Shown one piece after another: positions 21,841 through 33,807 of a stretch of 64,000 nucleotides of DNA. Numbering within the stretch: the first letter of the stretch is position 1; each line of letters begins with the position of its first letter. Both the position numbers and the translations under genes were made by a program. The notes under the pieces were generated by a model. That model worked only from the letters and a program-made list of their open reading frames with translations. It had not been told where the DNA came from and ran no database searches. The DNA is from Grifola frondosa (taxonomy: Eukaryota; Basidiomycota; Agaricomycetes; Polyporales; Grifolaceae), in NCBI GenBank assembly GCA_001683735.1, contig LUGG01000011.1:1302001-1366000 (forward strand), written 5' to 3'.

Positions 21841-23939
21841 ATGATGTCCGTAGTCGACATTCACAGCAGCGTTTACAGCAGCGTTATCCTGCTAACTGTT
21901 ATGGGCACGATTGTGTCACTGCTCTGGAAACATGCTAATATCATGACTTCCTATATCAATAGACTTCCCCTACCGCCAGGACCCAAAGCGCTTCCGATCA
22001 TAGGCAATGTTCTCGATATACCAACAGAATTTCAATGGCTAACCTTCCAAAAACTGTGTGAGAAATACGGTTCGTTTTGCTACATTATGAACAGCCGTAT
22101 GATTCACGACCTTATGTGTACATTCAGGAGATATAGTGCATCTTAAGATCCTCGGAAAATCCATGATTATCCTTGGATCCGAGGAGGCTATCACGGAGCT
22201 TCTTGATAAGCGATCCTCAAAATATTCAGATAGGGGACAATCCACAATGATTAAGCTGCAAGTGCCAAGTTATCAGGGTATCTGACAACGAGTGACGTAT
22301 GCGTTACAGGATGGGTTGGGACTGGAACTTTTCTGTGATGCCATACGGACAACGTTGGAGGCAGCGTAGGCGTATGTTCCAACAACACTTCAATCAGAAT
22401 GCGATTAGCAAATATCACGAAGATCAACTCCATGAGATGCGCAGATTCCTACGAAACCTCGCCAATAAGCCGGAAGATTATACTCGTCATATACGCTTGT
22501 AAGGCGCGGTCTTAGACTCTATGAACTGCGCTGATTCTAGTCTCCCAGACAATTAGGAGCGACCATTCTCAAGATAGGCTGGTGTCCGATGGCGACAGTT
22601 CGTTTTCAGAATTGGCAGACAAAGCTCTAGCAGGCTTTGCACAAGGATTAAAGCCAGGGTCATATCTTGTTGAGTACTTTCCTCTATTGAGATATGTTCC
22701 ACCTTGGTTCCCTGGAGCGGGATTCCGAAGACAAGCGGCGAAATGGCATGTGGACATAACGGCCCTTCGGACAGTGCCGTTCGTTCAGGCTAAGGAGGAT
22801 TTCGTGAGTCTTATTCACGTCACGTTCATTCTCGCGATGTTAATGTCTGTCCCTTAGAATAATAGTGCGAGTGTGGTTAAATCTTCGATTGCTAGTGTGC
22901 AATTAGAGAAAATATCTCGGATGGAAGGGCTTGATGTTGTAGAGGCGGAAGAGGTTATACAGAGTGTACTAGGGGTTATATATGCAGGTTGGCCACGTAC
23001 CTCGCTTGATGATTCATCTACTGACTGATTATATCTATATTTCCAGCCGGTGCCGACACAGTAAGCCACAGATTCATCTGATTACGCCTCAACACGCAGT
23101 TGATATCTTCTTTCGAAGACGTTCTCCACAATACAATGGTTCCTCCTAGCTATGATTCTGCATCCGGAGGTTCAGAAGAAGGCGCAAGCAGAGTTGGATG
23201 CAGTGATTGGCGCAGGCCGGCTTCCAGAAATCGGCGATCGCAATTCGTTGCCATACATCAACGCCGTAGCAATGGAGTGCCTGCGCTGGAAGCCTGTCCT
23301 TCCCCTCAGTCTCATACATGCGACAACAGATGACGATGAGTATAGAGGGTATTTCATTCCGAAGGGGTCACTGGTTGTCCCTAGCATCTGGTTTGCCACC
23401 CACGCTTCGCCATCGAAGAATTTCATGCTGAACTTGAATATTAGGGCGGTTACTCAAGATCCGAGTATATATCCAGAGCCATATGAGTTCATCCCTGAAC
23501 GTTTCCTTAAAGACGGACAGCTGAATCCTCAGGTGAAAAACCCTAATACCGCCATCTTCGGATTCGGACGAAGGTGTGTTCCGACCGGCGGTTGTTTTCC
23601 CAAAATACTAAGTAGGAAATCCCTATTCGGATTAGGATATGCCCAGGTCGCCATTTCGCTGAAGAGACACTCTTCATCAATATCGCGTCAGTTCTACACG
23701 TGTTTGACATCAATGCTCCTGTCGATGCCACGGGTAAACCCATCGCACCGACACCCCAGATGACATCGGGGATCCTTACGTGTGCAAATCCTTATATTTC
23801 ATCGAAATATGAACTAACACATCCGCACCACAGCTATCCTGCACCCTTCCAGTTCACTCTCAAGCTCCGTTCGTCGTCCGCTGAAGCTCTGGTATGGGCT
23901 GGCATGGACTCTACGGCCGAAGCCACCGTATTACCGTAG
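21841..23939 (+). pseudogene. Cytochrome P450 (P450-2), broken by a 10-nt deletion
   Basis: Paralogue of P450-1 with the same ten-exon plan: 21841-22069, 22128-22257, 22310-22498, 22549-22803, 22858-22987, 23047-23060, 23119-23390, 23445-23573, 23636-23779 and 23834-23939. Exons 2, 3 and 5-9 have exactly the P450-1 lengths (130, 189, 130, 14, 272, 129, 144). Exon 4 is 255 nt against 265: about 10 nt are gone just after ATTCTCAAGATAGGC (near 22580). This shifts the frame before VSDGDSSFSE. Everything else is kept: membrane anchor, PPGPKALPIIGN, AGADT, ECLR, IPERF, FGFGRR and ICPGRHFAEE. Intron 2 has a GC donor (GCAAGT at 22258). Repaired length would be 535 aa. As it stands it encodes no full enzyme. 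Confidence 0.9.
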
Positions 23940-24136
23940 TTGCTACTGATAAATCATCGAAATTTGCATTTATTGATTGACGCACAATACCGTTTCAGAA
24001 TGATACAGCCACGAGTATCGACTGGGGAAACAGTAAAGAATGTGTCAGTCTGAAGTCAAAAGCGTCTAATCAGTTTTCGAACGGAAAGACTTTTATATAA
24101 AATTTCACCTTTCTTTCAGTGTGATTGAGAAGTCGT

Positions 24137-25469
24137 TCAAATGCCAAACCGCTCCATTATATCCTCGGGTAACAAGCTATCTTGGCTGCTCCGCTCGAAG
24201 ACCTCAAGGCTCCTGGTGCTCGCCCTAAAGATCAGGCTCAATCGGCCGCGCAGGCCATGCTTCATCACTAGTTCTTGAAGTGTATGAAGCACACGTCTGA
24301 GCTTCCTGAACCTTGCTTGCGCATCATCATCGAAACCCTTCATGCTAGGCGACCCAGTTCGCGTTTTGTGATGGAAATGAACTTTCCGGTTCCATCGTGC
24401 GCTGCGAGGAAGTGGTGTGGCGTTTGGGAAAGGTATAACTGGGGATACGCATCGACCCAATCGAATCCCCTCCGCGAGTATGTCTTCACCTCGACGAGAG
24501 CGTTATGCGGAACTTGCGATCCTCCACGGACTATCGTTAAATCTGCGTTCCGAGTGCTAGAGGATTGTTTGGGATGGTGCTTTGTGCTGCCGGAGGCAAC
24601 ATCCAGCCCCGACAGTGCGTCTGCAAGAATGTCCACGTCGCTTTGTGCGGGAATGCACGCATCAACCTCGAAACGAACGACCATTTTCAAGCCGTCAAAG
24701 TCCTATGAGCGCAATTAGCCAACCAGCGGCACGGTGAGCACAAGTTTCACACTCACATATTGCACTATCCGATGATGGCCCGTTGTGCCTTCACAACCTT
24801 TGGCTAAATCGGCCTCTCGTGCTCGAAGCTGTAGCCATAACTGACTTGGCTGCTCGAGTTCACCTTCTTCGTACTTCCCATCGACTCAACAGCACGGTCT
24901 GCTTCCCAGCCAGCTGCATATCGATTCTAAAGTCTCTACCAGCATTGCTCTTGCCATGGATCCACCGCAATAACTTGCGCAAGTTATTGCGATCGGTGAC
25001 GAAGTCTATCGCCTTCCAATCCACAGGGCCTGCTTGACTATTTTCCGCTACGAAGTCCGCAGCACGGAATAAGGGAAGTAATGGCATTTTCGGCATCCTG
25101 TATCCATTCTGATCGACGAAGTTGATGCCATGGTCTTTAGGAACACTATACGGTATCTCTCTGTCCCGCCACTGTCGGGGAGAACCTGCGTACTCATGGT
25201 CAATGAGGTTCAAATATGATATTCCTGATGCGCACCGGGTACAACGATCGTGGGCCGCTGTGAATCTTTCCAGTTGTATGATGCGACATACTGAAATTCT
25301 TTGATTTCGATACTCTCACCGGGGATCTCGCCCGGTTTCGATAGCGTCTCTAGAGTGTAGCCGCTAGTCCGTCCGTGATATCACGTTGAGACGTGCGCGT
25401 TGAAGCCTTGCGAGACGAGGCGCCTCGACCTGGATTGCCGCGGGCCCTGCGACTTACTTTAGAGGACAT
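24137..25469 (-). pseudogene. 'GGPPS-like' (RAI1/DXO-like) copy 2, decayed
   Basis: Same family as the gene at 7469-8835, converging on P450-2. Exon 1 from ATG 25469 reads MSSKVSRRARGNPGRG and then hits a stop near 25354, where one C seems lost before LETLSKPGE. Later parts: SPRQWRDREIPYSVPKDHG, FVDQNGYRMPKMPLLPLFRA, VTDRNNLRKLLRWIH, FRIDMQLAGKQTVLLSRWE, then a stop and frame slips. The last exon has MVVRFEVDACIP, NALVEVKTYSRR and DWVDAYPQLYLSQTPHHFL; one G is missing in a GGG run before SPSMKGFDDDAQ, and it ends LPEDIMERFGI. This copy shows the clearest E-x-K (VEVKT). Its mirror partner is at 54886-55921. Confidence 0.85.
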
Positions 25470-25989
25470 CGTGGGGATGGGGAGGGGGACGGCAAAGCGA
25501 TAAGAAGTGGTCCACTACCACGGCTTCCTGATATATCACTGGATTCAGAAATTGTTGCCGCAGTAATAACGTTGGTATCACGAGATCGAGGAAGCGAGCC
25601 GCATAAACAGACCTTAAATGTAGACTGAACTACATATCCGACCTTCGTTGTAATTAATGCTTGTGCACTCAGAGAAGATCAACGTATAGGTAGGTGCTCA
25701 CCATCTCGCTAATGAGAGCGCAATACATAAATTTCCACAAACCAATATATGAGCAGACAAACATATTCAGATCAGATTTTTGATATACCAGCCTGCCTGA
25801 TAGAATATCTGGTGCCATCAGCAGAGGTATTCATATCCGATGATAGACTGGAGGCGGACGGTGATCAGTCCGTCATTAGGACCATGACTGGGGAGATAAT
25901 TTGAGAAATTATGGAGATAGACGATGGTTGAAATGATGGAAGCATCGTATTCGTTCATAAAGTTAATAGCTATGTGCTGAAAATCAGTT
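25470..25989. other. Upstream of GGPPS-like copy 2
   Basis: AT-rich DNA with no recognisable gene, between the copy-2 start and a GGPPS-like remnant. Confidence 0.35.
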
Positions 25990-26305
25990 CGGGACGCAAA
26001 GGTTGGCGTTTCGAAGCGCTCTACTTCTCACAGACTCCCCACCACTACCTCGCAGTGCACAGCCAAGGGACCTTCAATTCCATAAAATGCCAGCTACTGT
26101 CCCGAGATGGAAGGTGTCGAGAGCGACATGCAGCTCGCGTTCAGGAACTTGAAGCAAGTCCTTCTGACGATTCAGGACCTTGTGATGTAGTAATATGGTC
26201 AGCGTGGTCAGCTGAGTGTTGCGGGAAGGTGCCCTGAAAGCCTTTAAGCGTAGCAGTCAGTATAGTTGCCTTCCCGAGGTTGTCATAGAACGCTCTGGAG
26301 TCTGA
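25990..26305 (+). pseudogene. GGPPS-like 3' exon remnant
   Basis: The frame ALYFSQTPHHYLAVHSQGTFNSI is the conserved SQTPHHFLAVH segment of the GGPPS-like last exon. A disrupted C-terminus runs to an ERSGV end at 26305. No 5' exons are present. Its mirror copy is at 54610-54890 on the opposite strand. Confidence 0.75.
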
Positions 26306-26827
26306 TTGGAGAAAGGTGTCTTTGTTAAACGTAGTTAGTAGCGTCATTCCATAGCAACGTCAGATTTATGTTCAAAAAGAAATCGGGATACTCAACTATT
26401 AGAAGGATACAGCATCTTCATTAAGCTATATCAAACTCCTGGAGTAGATGTTACGGGGTCAGCTGGTGGCCTTGAACGACGTAGCACGGATATTCTTGCG
26501 GTTGAGTGAGAGCGTGAAAAAGCGCGCGTTCGAGCGCCTGTCACCTTCATAGACGCTTGTGGGCGCTTGTAGATTGTTCAAACTGACCATTTCCGTTATA
26601 GTAGTGCATGACTATTTTCATGCAGGTAAGACATTTAGATGTGGATAACTGCACACTGCTCGATCTGGAAGCCTTTGGTAGGTCTTATATTTTTTTGTGT
26701 CGTTGTGTCATCCAATTCTGTGCAGAGATTTCATCATAGAGCGCCTCACCAAAACAACTTTGCACTCTGTCTGACGCAAAACGACAAGGTACGTGAAAAA
26801 GCACATATATTCTCATTTATAACATCA
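26306..26827. other. Region before GGPPS-like copy 3
   Basis: No gene seen. The stretch matches 54010-54600 in inverted orientation, so it is part of the large duplication. Confidence 0.5.
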
Positions 26828-28237
26828 ATGACAGCAAAACCAGCAGAAGTATCGGCGCCCCCTTTCCAGTCGAGATCGTCGTTCTACTCAACCGATGCGT
26901 CCCACACACTCCCTGGCACCCAAGGCGCCGAACATGCAGATGTCTCACACCAAACCGATCGCCACATTCGTGAGGATTGAAAAATATACCAACTATGGAG
27001 TTTCCGAAGCCAGATCATGTCACAGGAAGAATCTCTCGATAGAGAACCTTCAATACGTTGGATCCTACAGCTGGTCTGACCACAGCGAGCCCACCATCAT
27101 CGTTCCAGGTCTGCACAATATTTACGATCTTCTTCTCACCACTCATGTTGCACATATCAGGCTCTCCATTGGAGTGGTGCAACGTACGCTTCCCGATCAC
27201 GGTCGAAAAAGCCCACGGACCCGTATTCGTGAATCAGGACGCGTACCGCGTCCCCGCATCCCACTACTCCCACTATTCCGCGCCGCAGATGCCGTCGCGA
27301 ACGACTATCCGCAGTATGCGCTCGACTGGCCCAGTGTGGACTTCATCACGAGCGCCGACACTCTGCGCACGCTGCTGTGGTGGATCCTCGATAACAGCGG
27401 TGACTTCAGGATCGACACGCAACTCGCAGGCACGCACAACGGTACTGCTGGATAGCTGGGCGCCTCGCACAACGGAAGATGCGAGCCTCTCCGAAAGCTA
27501 CGTGCGTGGCTTCAAACGCAAGAGCGCCACTCTGCCGGAGGGGCTCAAAGGCACCACGGAACATCAACGGATCGTGCAGTTTGTGAGTGACTAACTCTTT
27601 TGGATTCCCAAAGCTGCTTTTGATGTTCACTCATCCGCACCAGAAATTCGGTGGCTTGAATATGGTCGAGCGATTCGGGGTGGATGCATGCACGCCCCCG
27701 AGAAAACGCGATGCCCTGCCACCCATCCCCATTGCCGATGAGGACAAGTCCGCTCCCAGCCCCGCGCCCGACGCTATCCTTGGTGCGTGGCTGCAGCCCG
27801 CGCAGCCAGGAAGCAGCACAGACGTCGCCGTCGTGCGCGGCGGCGTTCCGGCGGCGCAGGGCACGCTCGTCCAGCTCGAGATCGGATTGCGGAACAGTCC
27901 GACGGGCACGAACTGGTCCGACGCTTACCCCTCCCTGTTCCTCTCGCACACTCCGTTGCACTTTGTCGCGGTACACAATGGCAGCGGCACGTTCAGCGGC
28001 GTGATCAAACACCGCCTCAACTCGCACACACTCAAGCGCGTCAAGGCGCGCCAGCAGACGGGCTTCAAGCGCCTCAGACATGCGCTGCAGGGGATACAGG
28101 AGCTAGCCGTCGCGCGTGGGCGCGAGGGGCGGCTGAGCCTGGTTTGCGAGGACGGGCGCATGCAGGTGTATGAGCGGACTAGCGTGGATGGCTGTGTGCC
28201 CAAGGACATACTGGCGCGCTTTTACCGCAAGGCCTAA
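26828..28237 (+). pseudogene. 'GGPPS-like' subfamily B, copy 3, three frame breaks
   Basis: ATG 26828 opens MTAKPAEVSAPPF...SFYSTDASHTLPG. The frame breaks three times against copy 4: one A lost near 26976, one C lost in a CCC run near 27260 (before LLPLFRAAD), and one base gained near 27440 (GTHTVLL). The domains are otherwise complete: YVGSYSWSD, PTIIVPG, SPLEWCNVRFPITVEKA, FVNQDAYRVPA, TLRTLLWWILDN, FRIDTQLAG, TEHQRIVQF, then an intact last exon with ERFGVDAC, GTLVQLEIGLRN, LFLSHTPLHFVAVHNGSGTF and CVPKDILARFYRKA. Subfamily B has FGVDAC in place of FEVDAC and QLE in place of the VE-x-K/T segment. The putative catalytic residues of subfamily A are therefore replaced. Confidence 0.85.
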
Positions 28238-29218
28238 CGAGTGACTGCTTCGGCGTTCTGCGCCGCTACTTTTGTGTGTCTGGCGTAAAACTAAAATACA
28301 CTTAATAGACACTCTGTCCTACAATTTATGAGCACACTACATATACTCCATGGACCACGGCGGTTTATGCGGCAATAATGTGCTCTCTGACGGTGCATGA
28401 TGTCAGATTTAACAGCGAAGGATGTCCTTCAGATTCTCGGTATAAACCTTCGGCGCCACAAACCTGACGAAGAAAGCGAAACAAGAAATCACATATTTAT
28501 TACCGAATGAGGTGGTAAATGCCACCAAATTGAGATGTACGGTGAACAAACAAAGAAAAAGAAGAGATATTCCATACGAATCGCATGGCCGGGTTCGTCG
28601 GGGTTCACCTACGTGCTGTAGCTGTGTCCCCGTCCAGACGTTCGCATGTGGACCTCACCACCACCCGCGCCGACCAAGCTGCAAGCCCTTCACAGCGAAG
28701 GAACGGTGGGCCATGCACGCCCTTCATGACCGCAGCGCCCGACAGAGGACTACTTATATCTCAGTATTATTTAAATTGACGGTTCGATGGGTGGAGGCAG
28801 CTGCGGTGTATATAAGGAAAGATTCAAGCGGACGGCGTATTCTACCACCGCAGCGACACCAGACGTACTTAGAGATAGCGTGTGCATATACATGCCACGA
28901 TGCTTACGCACCTTTTTCCCAATGCTACCGTAATCATTGCGGCGCCCAGCACCGTGGTCTGCATCGCGCAACGAAGTGCAGCGGATTGTCCGAGCCGGAC
29001 CTGGAGAGGTGTGGGAGCCCGCCGCTATGCCCTGCGCGCGACGCATGCACGCATGATGTAGCCTACAGGGAGCCAAGCACATAGTAGAGAACAGAGAATA
29101 TCGGAACATTTGAGGTAGCGCCATCTAGAGACACCGAGACCTGACCCTGCGTGCAGGCCTCACATCACAGCAATGAGAGGCACCCGATAGAAGATGGGAC
29201 AGCGTCCGTCGGGTGAAA
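28238..29218. other. Inter-gene spacer of the inverted duplication
   Basis: No gene recognised. 28260-29100 matches the reverse complement of about 51680-52590, for example the segment ending TAGCCTACAGGGAG near 29058. Open frames here are short and inconsistent between the two copies. Confidence 0.55.
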
Positions 29219-29900
29219 TCAGTGTTTTTGCGGACGCACCGCGCATTCTGCTAGAGCAATGATGCATTTGACTGGAGTAGACAAACATATAGCAGGTATA
29301 GCAGGAAGGTTCCGTGGTCGGGGTGCACCATCACCACCATTCGATGTCGCGGAGGTTGCAGTGTAGCGCGTTCGGGAGTGGGAAGACGAGAAGGGACCCT
29401 CATTTCGTGCCACGTTATCCGGAGGTATGTTAGCAAAATGAAACGGTATGACATGCAGCAGCCTCAATGCAGCAGGCGATTTCACGAGACGGAGGCCGCA
29501 TAACCGAGGGGTTCTCGAGTGTCGATGTCAACACCGGTAGTGGACAATGCAATTGGCGCACCAGATATCGAGGCGATGATCACCGCAAATAACGCCAAGT
29601 TCCCAAAAGATAGACAGTTACTAGTCGCCAGAGTTGTGGGAGGTGCATACCATGTGTGACCTACGGCCTCGGGAAGGTCGTGATGTTCCATGGCGAATTG
29701 CCACAGTCTGTGGCGCAATGTGCTTCCATCCGCGGACACAGCGAAGACCACATAGTTGGCACGGCTGAGCCCAGCAGGATTTGTAACGCCGGATCAAACA
29801 GGGCGATGTAATAATTTCGTGGCACAGGCAAGGCTGTCCGGGGCTTGCAGGTGGAGAATAAGCAGAATGTGACCATCGGTGAACAGGCAGCAAATATTGA
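29219..29900 (-). repeat. Dispersed repeat R1, copy 1
   Basis: One of at least six copies of a repeat recognisable in translation by NLALFAVIIASISGAPIA and by a HDLPEAVGHTWYAPPTT-like segment. Frames differ between copies and stops are common. It could be a decayed gene family or non-coding DNA with a long open frame. Other copies are near 33180, 41000, 46680, 50820 and 58370. Confidence 0.65.
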
Positions 29901-30557
29901 CGTGGAGAGGAGGCAGTGCTACGGCGGTCCGTGGCGGGGGCCTAGGAAATTGCCGTGGCTTGACGCGGACTGACGCGGGTTAGCGCTAGGGGCGTCTATT
30001 TGGCTACGGACTGACGCGGCGCTCTGTAGTGTTAACGCGGACTGACGCGACGAGCAAGTATCTACGAAATAATATTACACTACACTATCTCATACATTTA
30101 TATGTATCTTGACTGTCTAGAAGAGCATTTGCCACTTATGGCATGCCAGTGAACATGAGGAGAAAATCATACAGTATTACTATCCATGTTCAAGCTCTTC
30201 CATCCGGGCCATCAGGAGCTTCTTGAGGATCGGGCCCATGTGTCCGGAAGTACGCTAATATATAGCGCGCGAAGTCCTGTGAGAGGAAGGCGCATAAGCG
30301 GCGTTCGGAGGCCAGGATGCTCGTCTCACCATTCCTCCTGTCTCATGTGATGTCGGGCTTCGCAATCTTCAGTCCAGTAAACCCGGCCTTGCCGTGACTC
30401 GTCGAGGAACTCCATCTTGACACCGGTGTTGGCACTGTTAGTCAGTGCAGTTGAATTCTCCGTGCCGGACTTAGCCTTTAAATTGAGCTCAAGGTCGACC
30501 TCGCAGTCGGAAGCATCCCTAACGCTATCCTCTCCAACGCTACTGGTCTCAATCAAA
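29901..30557. other. Spacer with GACTGACGCG direct repeats, then F-box upstream region
   Basis: Near 29960-30055 the motif TGACGCGG/GACTGACGCG recurs about five times, which looks like a small tandem array. The rest leads into F-box copy A and matches the inverted copy upstream of copy D. Confidence 0.5.
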
Positions 30558-31971
30558 ATGGAAAATGAATCCCATGCAGATGGCCTGCTCAACGACAGGT
30601 AATTGCTTATCTCTCGCATGGTCTCGTTCGCGATTGAAATAAAATAAATCTAGTAGTCCGACTTCGACAGCGCACCTCCATCTGGATATTATATACATCA
30701 TATTATCCTTCCTCCCTCGACAGGAGTTGGTTCGCGCCATGACCACTTGTCATACACTCAATAACGCGGGTGTTCGACACCTACTGAACTTTGACGTGCA
30801 CCTCTACAGTGCCAGGAAAATAGAGTCCTTCTGTGCATTCATGGTTGCGCAAGCTCCTCTCCGGTATCCATTACTCCATCAGCTCTCTCTGATTGGATTT
30901 GACACACCGGTATCACCCGAATCCATTAATCAGCTAGTCGAAATCCTCACACACGCATCTCGTTTGGAGACGCTTTGCCTCAGCAGCTATGCTCTGCTAA
31001 AATCGGATCATCGTCTCCAGGCAGCATGCTCGTCACTGACATCCTTAAAAGAGTTCATTATCTCTTCAAATTGGGAGCCAGTCTCCTGGCGAAATGGCTC
31101 TCTGTACAAAATAGAGGACCTCACGGTAGCTGGTGTCAGATGGATCCAGTCTGAGTTGCAGTTTCCACGAGTACGGAAACTTTCGCTTTCTGGGATAGAT
31201 CACCCTCCACTAGCACTCATCGCACGAAATTTCCCTAATCTCACCGACCTCACCATAATTCGTGATATTGACCATCTGGATGTGGCAGACCATCTGAATG
31301 AGGCAGACCATCAGTACCGACAGCTGAACCGCTCTGTCCAGCTCGCTGGCGGTGGGTGGAAGTCGTTGGATCGTGTCGCAGGAAAGCCGGTCGATTTGTA
31401 CAGGCTCGGCTTGACATGTCAAATTCATCGCGTGGAAATCTCATCTGTGGATCGCGATACTTACAGGGTGGTGGCCCACGTCTTGTCCGACTCCCGCCCG
31501 TCCTATGTCCATATAGGACTCAATTCGATTTTTCCATGTGTTCGCTACATTCCAGATGAAGTGGCGGCGCGGTTGACCTATCTGCGGTGCACGATCAACC
31601 TCACGTACTTCTTTGAGAAATCCTACCCCCTCGTAAGTACCACACATTACACTTTAGAAAGCTAGTTGTTGATACTACGGTGTGGTTCATAGGATAGGTT
31701 TTATTTATTGTTGCAGTGTTCGCCGCTCACCCACTTCATGCTCCAGTTCAATGCGGACGGAAGAAACACGAGAGGCGTAATGTTCATCCGACAATTTCGC
31801 CCTGAATTGTTTGCCTCCCAAATCATCGCGTCACATCCCTCTATTCGCTACATTTTTATTAAAGCCAATCGCGCCAAACCACTTTTCTGGAAGGTGCGTA
31901 CCATGGAGACCGGTGAAGTTGTCGTAGACAAGGCGCCAAAAGAAGATATTTCGGTGGTTATGGAACTTTGA
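30558..31971 (+). CDS. F-box/LRR-like protein, copy A, intact 423 aa
   Basis: An F-box protein; such proteins usually link substrates to SCF ubiquitin ligases through Skp1. Exons 30558-30598, 30657-31632 and 31717-31971 sum to 1272 nt with an open frame. Exon 1 gives MENESHADGLLND. Exon 2 opens with the F-box, HLDIIYIILSFLPRQELVRAM followed by TTCHTLNNAGVRHLL, then leucine-rich segments (HQLSLIGFD, LETLCLSSYALL, VRKLSLSGID, FPNLTDLTII). Exon 3 carries the conserved tail HPSIRYIFIKAN, LFWKVRTMETGEVVVDKAPKED, ending VMEL. Compared with the other copies it lacks about 35 residues (the MVKQMQSPLVKA...HHSSATL block) by an in-frame internal deletion, but has a small insertion near DHLNEADHQ. Its mirror partner is copy D. 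Confidence 0.85.
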
Positions 31972-33807
31972 AGAATCATTTGAATAGGGATTCATGCAAT
32001 TCTTCCTCTGATATTGAACTCTGGGAGCAGAGGACCGAATTTTCGTCACAGTAATGTATTTTTTTGCTTTGGTCATCCAAGTTTCTATGTGCTCCGCGAC
32101 ATTAATATCATCTGATTATATAGCCACAGTTTGGGGATCTTGCAGCAAAGCAAAGTGCAGATATTGTCTCGAAGTCATTTGATTGATGCAAGCAGTCGGT
32201 TCAACGCTGAGCAAATAACAACTATGTTTCCAGGATGGGATATCTCATTTCACTCGTTCGTTAACACCCTTCCACGCATGCATTAACCTATCTTGATTTA
32301 GTTATCGACGGGGTCAAGAACAGCCATGTACGCGTGACACTGTGTGCTTATTTCGCTCGGCACGAGTCTCGATTATAAGCGATAAGCCAGTAATTCGACC
32401 TCGTTTTGTGCGACGGTCCAAATGGTGCTTGCATGTAGTAGTTCTTGCACCCTTGCACCGAAAAGGGTGAGCAGGCGAGCGAAGCCACTCCTGGATTCAT
32501 GCAGATGATGCGATGGGTCGGCTGCAGGTCCCGCATCTGCCAGTCGCACCAAACAACCTGTGGCTCATTTATCGGCGCACCCGTTCCAATGCACATCTTT
32601 TCATTGTATATTTGCTCCGTCATCTTGTTCTCGAGCACGTCGAGGTCCTGCATCTCGTAAACCATGCGGCGCCGGCTTTGGATGGCGGTAAGCATGCTGC
32701 ACAGGCAGGTGGACGCCGCCGGAGCATGTACCTTGGTAGCATGTAGCCTGTGGCATCGACCGCCACGTCGTTGCACGGTGACCAGAACGCGACAGAAACC
32801 TGTGTCGTTATGGTACCACCGTGGCACCGACACACGCATTCCCTCCGACCTGTCACATATGCAATTTCTGATTTGCACTGCACAGGACCTCGCGTGCGCA
32901 ATGTCGACAACATGCTCTGCGCGCCATGCACCGCGTGCAATACGGTCTCAACGTGCGCCGACAGCATGCGCATGACGCACACATGTCTCAAACCTTCCCT
33001 TCGCGCTCCGTTCGGACAGTAGGGTCGTCGAACGCAGCTCGCCTGACGTTTGGTACGCGGCGCTACTTGATAGTTCGTTCATAACTGAACGCACTCGCTC
33101 TTTGCATCCACCGCAGCGTGGACACGCCACAAGGCGCCATGAACTGGGTGACCGCGGGGGATGTTAGAGGCGACGCGGGAGAAATCGTAAGAACAACCCT
33201 AACAGCACCGAAACGCCGCTATTCCGCGAGACGGGGGCTGCATAAGAGAGGCGTTCTCGAGATGTCCATGTCAACAGCGGCCTACAGCGACAATGCGATC
33301 GAAGCGCCAGATAACGAGAGAGTTACTGCAGATAATTCCAAGTTCCCAGACAGGGCAAATAAGATAGACAGTCGACGTCGTGTGATGCTCGACGGCGTGC
33401 CACATCCTGTGGTGTGAGCAGGTTCCGCAGCCTTCGTTCGACTTTGGGAGTGGGGTCGGTTCAACATTAGCGAAAACCGAAAAAGATGGTGTAAAATCAC
33501 GTTGTTTGTAAGTATTGTTCGATAAGTAACAGATTAGTAACAGATTATAATAATGTCGCTGTAATAAAGTTTTATATGCACTCAAATCAAAACTTTGAAA
33601 ATGAGAATAAGTATCTCAACACATTGAGTAATTAAGCTGATTTTCTCGTTTTTATATGTGTTTCAAGCTTGGCGCTGCAATTATTTTTAGATTTTGAGTG
33701 GTTTCTGTCACGAAAGTAACGCTCGGCACTTTCCGGTTGGATGAGCATGGATGCAGCCAACCTTAGTTGAGTTCGACCTCGCCGCCGAATGCTCTTCATC
33801 AATCAAG
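31972..33807. repeat. Repeat block: R4, R2 (-), R1 fragment (-)
   Basis: 32365-32450 carries a short repeat (TCTCGATTATAAGCG...) also near 38860, 46300 and 48400. 32340-33110 (-) is repeat R2, seen in translation as NEPQVVWC and FWSPCxxVAVDAT, with relatives at 35480-36120 (-) and 61800-62480 (+). 33180-33480 (-) holds an R1 fragment (SGNLELSAVT). No intact gene is supported. Confidence 0.55.

Noticed and set aside
23047..23125. Loss of the splice acceptor before P450-2 exon 7
   Set aside because: The CCACAG/TACAG seen in P450-3 are not the acceptor. Both copies splice at AAG before ACGTTCTCC, which gives TFSTxQWFLLAM in frame.
27545..28209. Long minus-strand and alternate plus-strand ORFs over GGPPS-like copy 3
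   Set aside because: They are shadows of the GC-rich last exon. The frame with ERFGVDAC and SHTPLHFVAV is the coding one, and the same shadow occurs at 52629-53247.
32340..33110. R2 frames as a small secreted cysteine-rich protein gene
   Set aside because: The cysteine-bearing segments are conserved between copies, but every copy has stops or frame changes and none has a complete start-to-stop model.
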